8,084 nucleotides of DNA from Xenorhabdus miraniensis (lineage in GTDB: Bacteria > Pseudomonadota > Gammaproteobacteria > Enterobacterales > Enterobacteriaceae), in assembly GCF_002632615.1 (NCBI RefSeq), contig NZ_NITZ01000051.1, forward strand, positions 1 through 8,084. Direction: 5' to 3'. The notes beneath the pieces were generated by a model. It was not told the DNA's origin and made no database searches. It saw nothing but the letters and a program-made list of their open reading frames with translations. Shown here in pieces: positions 5,927-8,084 of the stretch (the stretch's first letter is position 1; every line of letters begins with the position of its first letter). Position numbers and translations under genes: made by a program.

Positions 5927-6090
5927 TTTCATTTGCAGTTATTGTGAGCTGGTCGAAATGAAATGCGAGCCGGAAAAGATAAATGCAAGCCCATTTGCAG
6001 TTAGCGCGAGCCCGTGGGGATTTTCATTTGCAATTAATTTGGGCCAAAAAACGGATAAATGCGAGTCCGGCTGTTTTCGATTGCGAGTCG
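5927..6090. repeat. Helically phased GAGYC motif array
   Basis: Seven degenerate units end in GAGCC, GAGTC or close variants. Their GAG triplets, or the aligned AAG and GGG triplets, start at 5946, 5967, 5987, 6008, 6041, 6063 and 6085. Spacings are 21, 20, 21, 33, 22 and 22 bases, near two turns of B-DNA with one three-turn step. Two sub-motifs alternate before the core: CATTTGCARTTA (5930-5941, 5992-6003, 6025-6036) and AAATGCRAG (5961-5969, 5981-5989, 6057-6065). Overlapping frames here (5919-6116, 5983-6180) look like repeat artefacts, not genes. A protein-binding array or the multi-repeat end of an insertion element (IS21-family ends carry internal repeats) are possible. Neither is shown. 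Confidence 0.6.
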
Positions 6091-6121
6091 TTACACATAA
6101 TCATAAAATTTTCTAGTAAAA

Positions 6122-6157
6122 CCCCGTTTAGGATGTATCCATACATCCTAAACGGGG
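6122..6157 (-). terminator. Strong hairpin after the immunity gene
   Basis: Two perfect 17-bp arms (6122-6138 and 6141-6157) are separated by CC. The outer pairs are CCCC/GGGG, and on the minus strand TTTTAC follows. It lies 48 bases beyond the immunity-gene stop, where a terminator for the toxin-immunity transcript is expected. The stem is long for a simple terminator and the T-run is short, so it may also act as an mRNA-stabilising stem. Confidence 0.7.
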
Positions 6158-6205
6158 CAGATAATACAAAACAGCTATAACTCAAGGCGCTCCAACCATT
6201 ATGTT

Positions 6206-6718
6206 TTACGGCACATAGACAAAACTTTTACACCGTAAAAATGCCTCTTTTACCGCTTTAGCAAGCTCTTCATCAGTAGCATCGTGTGGAAGAGAGATAT
6301 CATCATCATCAGAAATACCTTTCCCTCCCCACGTCTCCAGTTTTTCATGTGCCCAGGGTGAAATGGTTAGTTTACCGTCGAATAATTTCACGCCACATTT
6401 ATTCATTTTTTTAAATAATGCTCGTTTGGTTTTATATCCGCCTTTTTCCAAAGCTTCAGCAATCCAATTTTTGTAGCGGATATTAAGCATATCATGGGAA
6501 AAAAAATGTTTATCGTATGGATCTACGAGACGGCTTTGAGATAATGCCTGTCGAACAGCTTCACTTAATTCTTTATCAGAGACATCATTAGGTAAGTAGA
6601 TGGCTTCTGTTTCACTATCTATTGCCAATAAACGATAACCAGACATTGTGATTATACAATAAAAATCTTTGTTAAAATAAATAGATGCATTTAATCCTTG
6701 ACCAATATCATCAATCAT
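6206..6718 (-). CDS. cdiI: CdiI-type immunity protein
   Basis: This 170-aa acidic, cytoplasmic-looking protein has no signal peptide. Its features fit the CdiI immunity family paired with EC869-like CdiA toxins (a DUF1436-type fold). It has a repeated layout in which YLPNDVSDKELSEAVRQAL (about 41-59) and SLPHDATDEELAKAVKEAF (about 142-160) are clearly related segments. A KKMNKCGVKLFDGKLTISP stretch and WGGKG lie between them. It should bind and neutralise the toxin encoded just upstream, protecting the cell from its siblings. The ATG overlaps the toxin's TGA by four bases (ATGA), and GGAGG six bases upstream (plus 6725-6729) gives it an independent, strong ribosome site. The position immediately downstream of a CdiA tail is as informative as the sequence. 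Such immunity proteins are normally specific to their cognate toxin. Confidence 0.82.
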   Translation of the reverse strand: MIDDIGQGLNASIYFNKDFYCIITMSGYRLLAIDSETEAIYLPNDVSDKELSEAVRQALSQSRLVDPYDKHFFSHDMLNIRYKNWIAEALEKGGYKTKRALFKKMNKCGVKLFDGKLTISPWAHEKLETWGGKGISDDDDISLPHDATDEELAKAVKEAFLRCKSFVYVP

Positions 6719-8013
6719 GGCGTACCTCCTTTCACAATAGTGACTTTGACATCGATACTCTTCTCAGCAGCATAACCAATCGACTTATGAATTTCAGCCC
6801 ATTGCGCTGAGGTGGTTTTCTCAGGAACAGCAAGATACAGTGTTTTTTGTTTAATCATATCAGCTGTTATTTCCACACCACCTTTAGTTGCTTGATCAAA
6901 TTTAACCATCTCATTGATATAATGGTCTAATAGGTTACTTATTTGTTTAGGATCTTGTATTCTCGCTTTTGTCATGGTGTCTAGTGTTTTTACACTGAGT
7001 GCCTGCCCTGTTGGTGCAATATAATAGTCAAACACTTTAGAGCCATAAGGTAAACGGACCTCGGCTGGCAGCTTTAATTCTTTCCCCACAAAATCCTCAA
7101 ACGGATATCCTTGTTTGTAATTACCTTCTCCCCACGCCATTGGTGTCTTACTGCCATCTTTTTCAAGTCGATAGACATTTTTGATATTGACTATCCCTTC
7201 GGCATTTTTCAAACCAGAAAATTTACCGAGAGATTTGAGTGTATTTGTTGTTGCACTGACACCACCTTTTACCAACATCAACATCCCTATCACCTTCGTA
7301 GTTAATTTTCCGGCTTCCACTCCGGCCTTATAGGCACCAGCCACACCTCCACGCTCATATTCCGCCTGAAGATCTCTCAGTCGGTAGGAGAGATCTACTC
7401 TTTCTGCCTCATAAATTGTATACATCATACTATCACTATCAATCAGGTTTTTTATCGCCTGTAACGTCTCTTTATAATTGGCAGCCGCCCCTAGAAGAGC
7501 TACTACAGTATCATAAAGTTCAACAGGAACTCCTGACACAAATCCCGCAAGTGCAGCACCGTCCTGATTCGTACTTGTTAGTCCCCATTTAATATGAATC
7601 AGTGCCTTATTAAACGCATTAGGTTCAGCGGCCAGTTCTTTGTCCCGTAATGCTGCTTGATGATGAGTGAGATAATTATAGCGGAAAGTGTTCTCAGCCG
7701 CCGTCGCACCGCTATATGCTCCTCCCGGTTTTCCTGTAAACACAGCGCCGGCAAAACCGCCTAAAACTTGAGATATTCTCGCCTGTGCCTCTGCGGTACG
7801 TTTCCATTCTTCGGGTCTAATCATATTTTCACCGAGAGAAATTGCCGCCAATTCAGCCGCCAGAACACCGACAACCGCACCTTGAGCATTCCCTCTGGCA
7901 ATCTCTGCACTGATGCCTGAAACTACAGCATGGCTGAGTACCTTTCCTGGGGCGCCCAAAATTTCTCCCTTATCACCAATTAGCTTAGATGGTGTCGTCA
8001 TGAATAAATTCAT
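6715..8013 (-). CDS. cdiA: CdiA C-terminal fragment with EC869-like nuclease toxin
   Basis: This 432-aa frame is the tail of a contact-dependent inhibition effector. Residues about 20-105 resemble the pre-toxin region of CdiA (KVLSHAVVSGISAEIARGNA, GVLAAELAA). AENT at 106-109 and YNYLTHHQ at 112-119 stand where the VENN-type junction normally lies. Residues about 120-280 form a variable entry domain. The toxin is about 285-432, with a nuclease-like pattern of Glu306 (GYPFEDF), Asp329 (KVFDYY), Ser340 and Lys342 (SVKTLDT). A tail with YLAVPEKTTSAQWAEI matches my recollection of the EC869 CdiA-CT zinc-dependent DNase. Full CdiA proteins exceed 2000-3000 aa and carry a signal peptide, a TPS domain and haemagglutinin repeats, all missing here. 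The start is uncertain: Met1 (8013) overlaps a palindrome with no good ribosome site, and Met5 (8001) is an alternative. It is a truncated or displaced (orphan) module. Confidence 0.82.
   Translation of the reverse strand: MNLFMTTPSKLIGDKGEILGAPGKVLSHAVVSGISAEIARGNAQGAVVGVLAAELAAISLGENMIRPEEWKRTAEAQARISQVLGGFAGAVFTGKPGGAYSGATAAENTFRYNYLTHHQAALRDKELAAEPNAFNKALIHIKWGLTSTNQDGAALAGFVSGVPVELYDTVVALLGAAANYKETLQAIKNLIDSDSMMYTIYEAERVDLSYRLRDLQAEYERGGVAGAYKAGVEAGKLTTKVIGMLMLVKGGVSATTNTLKSLGKFSGLKNAEGIVNIKNVYRLEKDGSKTPMAWGEGNYKQGYPFEDFVGKELKLPAEVRLPYGSKVFDYYIAPTGQALSVKTLDTMTKARIQDPKQISNLLDHYINEMVKFDQATKGGVEITADMIKQKTLYLAVPEKTTSAQWAEIHKSIGYAAEKSIDVKVTIVKGGTP
6725..6730 (-). promoter_or_regulatory. Ribosome site of the immunity gene
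   Basis: On the minus strand AGGAGG lies six bases before the ATG at 6718 and inside the last codons of the toxin gene. It fixes the immunity start and lets it be translated efficiently along with the toxin. Confidence 0.8.
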
Positions 8014-8040
8014 GTAATAATAACTCTTTATTACATGAAT
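8008..8040. repeat. Perfect 13-bp inverted repeat over the toxin start
   Basis: Arms attcatgtaataa (8008-8020) and ttattacatgaat (8028-8040) pair perfectly around taactct. The left arm contains the complement of the toxin fragment's first ATG (8011-8013). It lies between the CdiA-like sequence and the start of the IS5-type gene, so it may belong to an insertion-element end. In RNA it would hide the start codon in a hairpin. Confidence 0.8.
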
Positions 8041-8054
8041 GGATGACTTTAATC

Positions 8055-8084
8055 ATGAGTAAACCCACACACCGCCGTCACGAT
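8055..8084 (+). CDS. IS5-family transposase, first ten codons (partial)
   Basis: A plus-strand frame starts MSKPTHRRHD and runs off the window. This opening matches my memory of IS5-family (IS427-like group) transposases of Enterobacterales, which continue with an aspartate/tryptophan-rich DVWxLLEPHLPG-type segment. Only ten residues are visible, so the call is tentative. No strong ribosome site precedes it (GGATGA lies about nine bases upstream). If correct, an insertion element begins between about 8000 and 8050 and separates the toxin fragment from any upstream cdiA sequence. Confidence 0.45.
   Translation, partial: MSKPTHRRHD

Noticed and set aside
5930..6090. CRISPR array
   Set aside because: Units are degenerate, spacing is 20-33 bases with no distinct repeats and spacers, and no cas gene is near.
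5919..6180. Two overlapping 65-codon frames with cysteine- and serine-rich repeats
   Set aside because: Their amino-acid repeats are produced by the phased GAGYC DNA motif in two different frames, which points to non-coding repeats.

Overview
The window looks like an accessory region of a gammaproteobacterial chromosome or plasmid, most likely from the Morganellaceae (Photorhabdus, Xenorhabdus or Proteus-like). That placement is an inference from moderate to low GC, dense insertion-element remnants and a CdiA-type toxin tail. It is not proven by any single marker.

Layout, left to right. Positions 1-530 hold an IS110-family transposase reduced to its first 38 codons (minus strand, 96-212), a terminator-like hairpin beyond its stop (62-94), and its untranslated upstream flank. 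Positions 533-577 and 5818-5922 are two halves of one 49-codon reading frame. Everything between them is a nested insertion flanked by ATTT. That insertion consists of two near-identical ~190-bp miniature elements with 26-bp terminal inverted repeats (580-780 and 5621-5812), in direct orientation, with a complete 4.8-kb Tn3-family transposon between them (about 789-5613, 35-bp inverted repeats, 5-bp TAATT duplication). The transposon carries tnpA (plus strand). Divergently, it carries a two-gene unit made of a KilA-N domain gene and a serine resolvase (tnpR). The 184-bp divergent intergenic region contains resolvase-type (res) half-sites and a good minus-strand promoter.

Positions 5927-6090 hold seven degenerate copies of a GAGYC-centred motif spaced at two or three helical turns. 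Their function is unknown. Positions 6122-6157 are a perfect 17-bp-arm hairpin that can terminate the minus-strand operon to its right.

Positions 6206-8013 (minus strand) carry a contact-dependent inhibition module: the C-terminal part of a CdiA-type effector (pre-toxin region with a VENN-like AENT/YNYLTHHQ junction, entry domain, and an EC869-like nuclease toxin), followed with a 4-bp overlap by its immunity gene. The N-terminal thousands of residues of CdiA are absent from this reading frame. At the right edge a plus-strand IS5-family transposase seems to begin (8055). An insertion element has therefore probably cut the toxin tail from the rest of cdiA, or the tail is an orphan module.

The genes form two functional units: the self-contained transposon (TnpA makes cointegrates, TnpR resolves them at res, KilA-N is an unexplained passenger or regulator) and the toxin-immunity pair. 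The rest is decayed or miniature mobile DNA.
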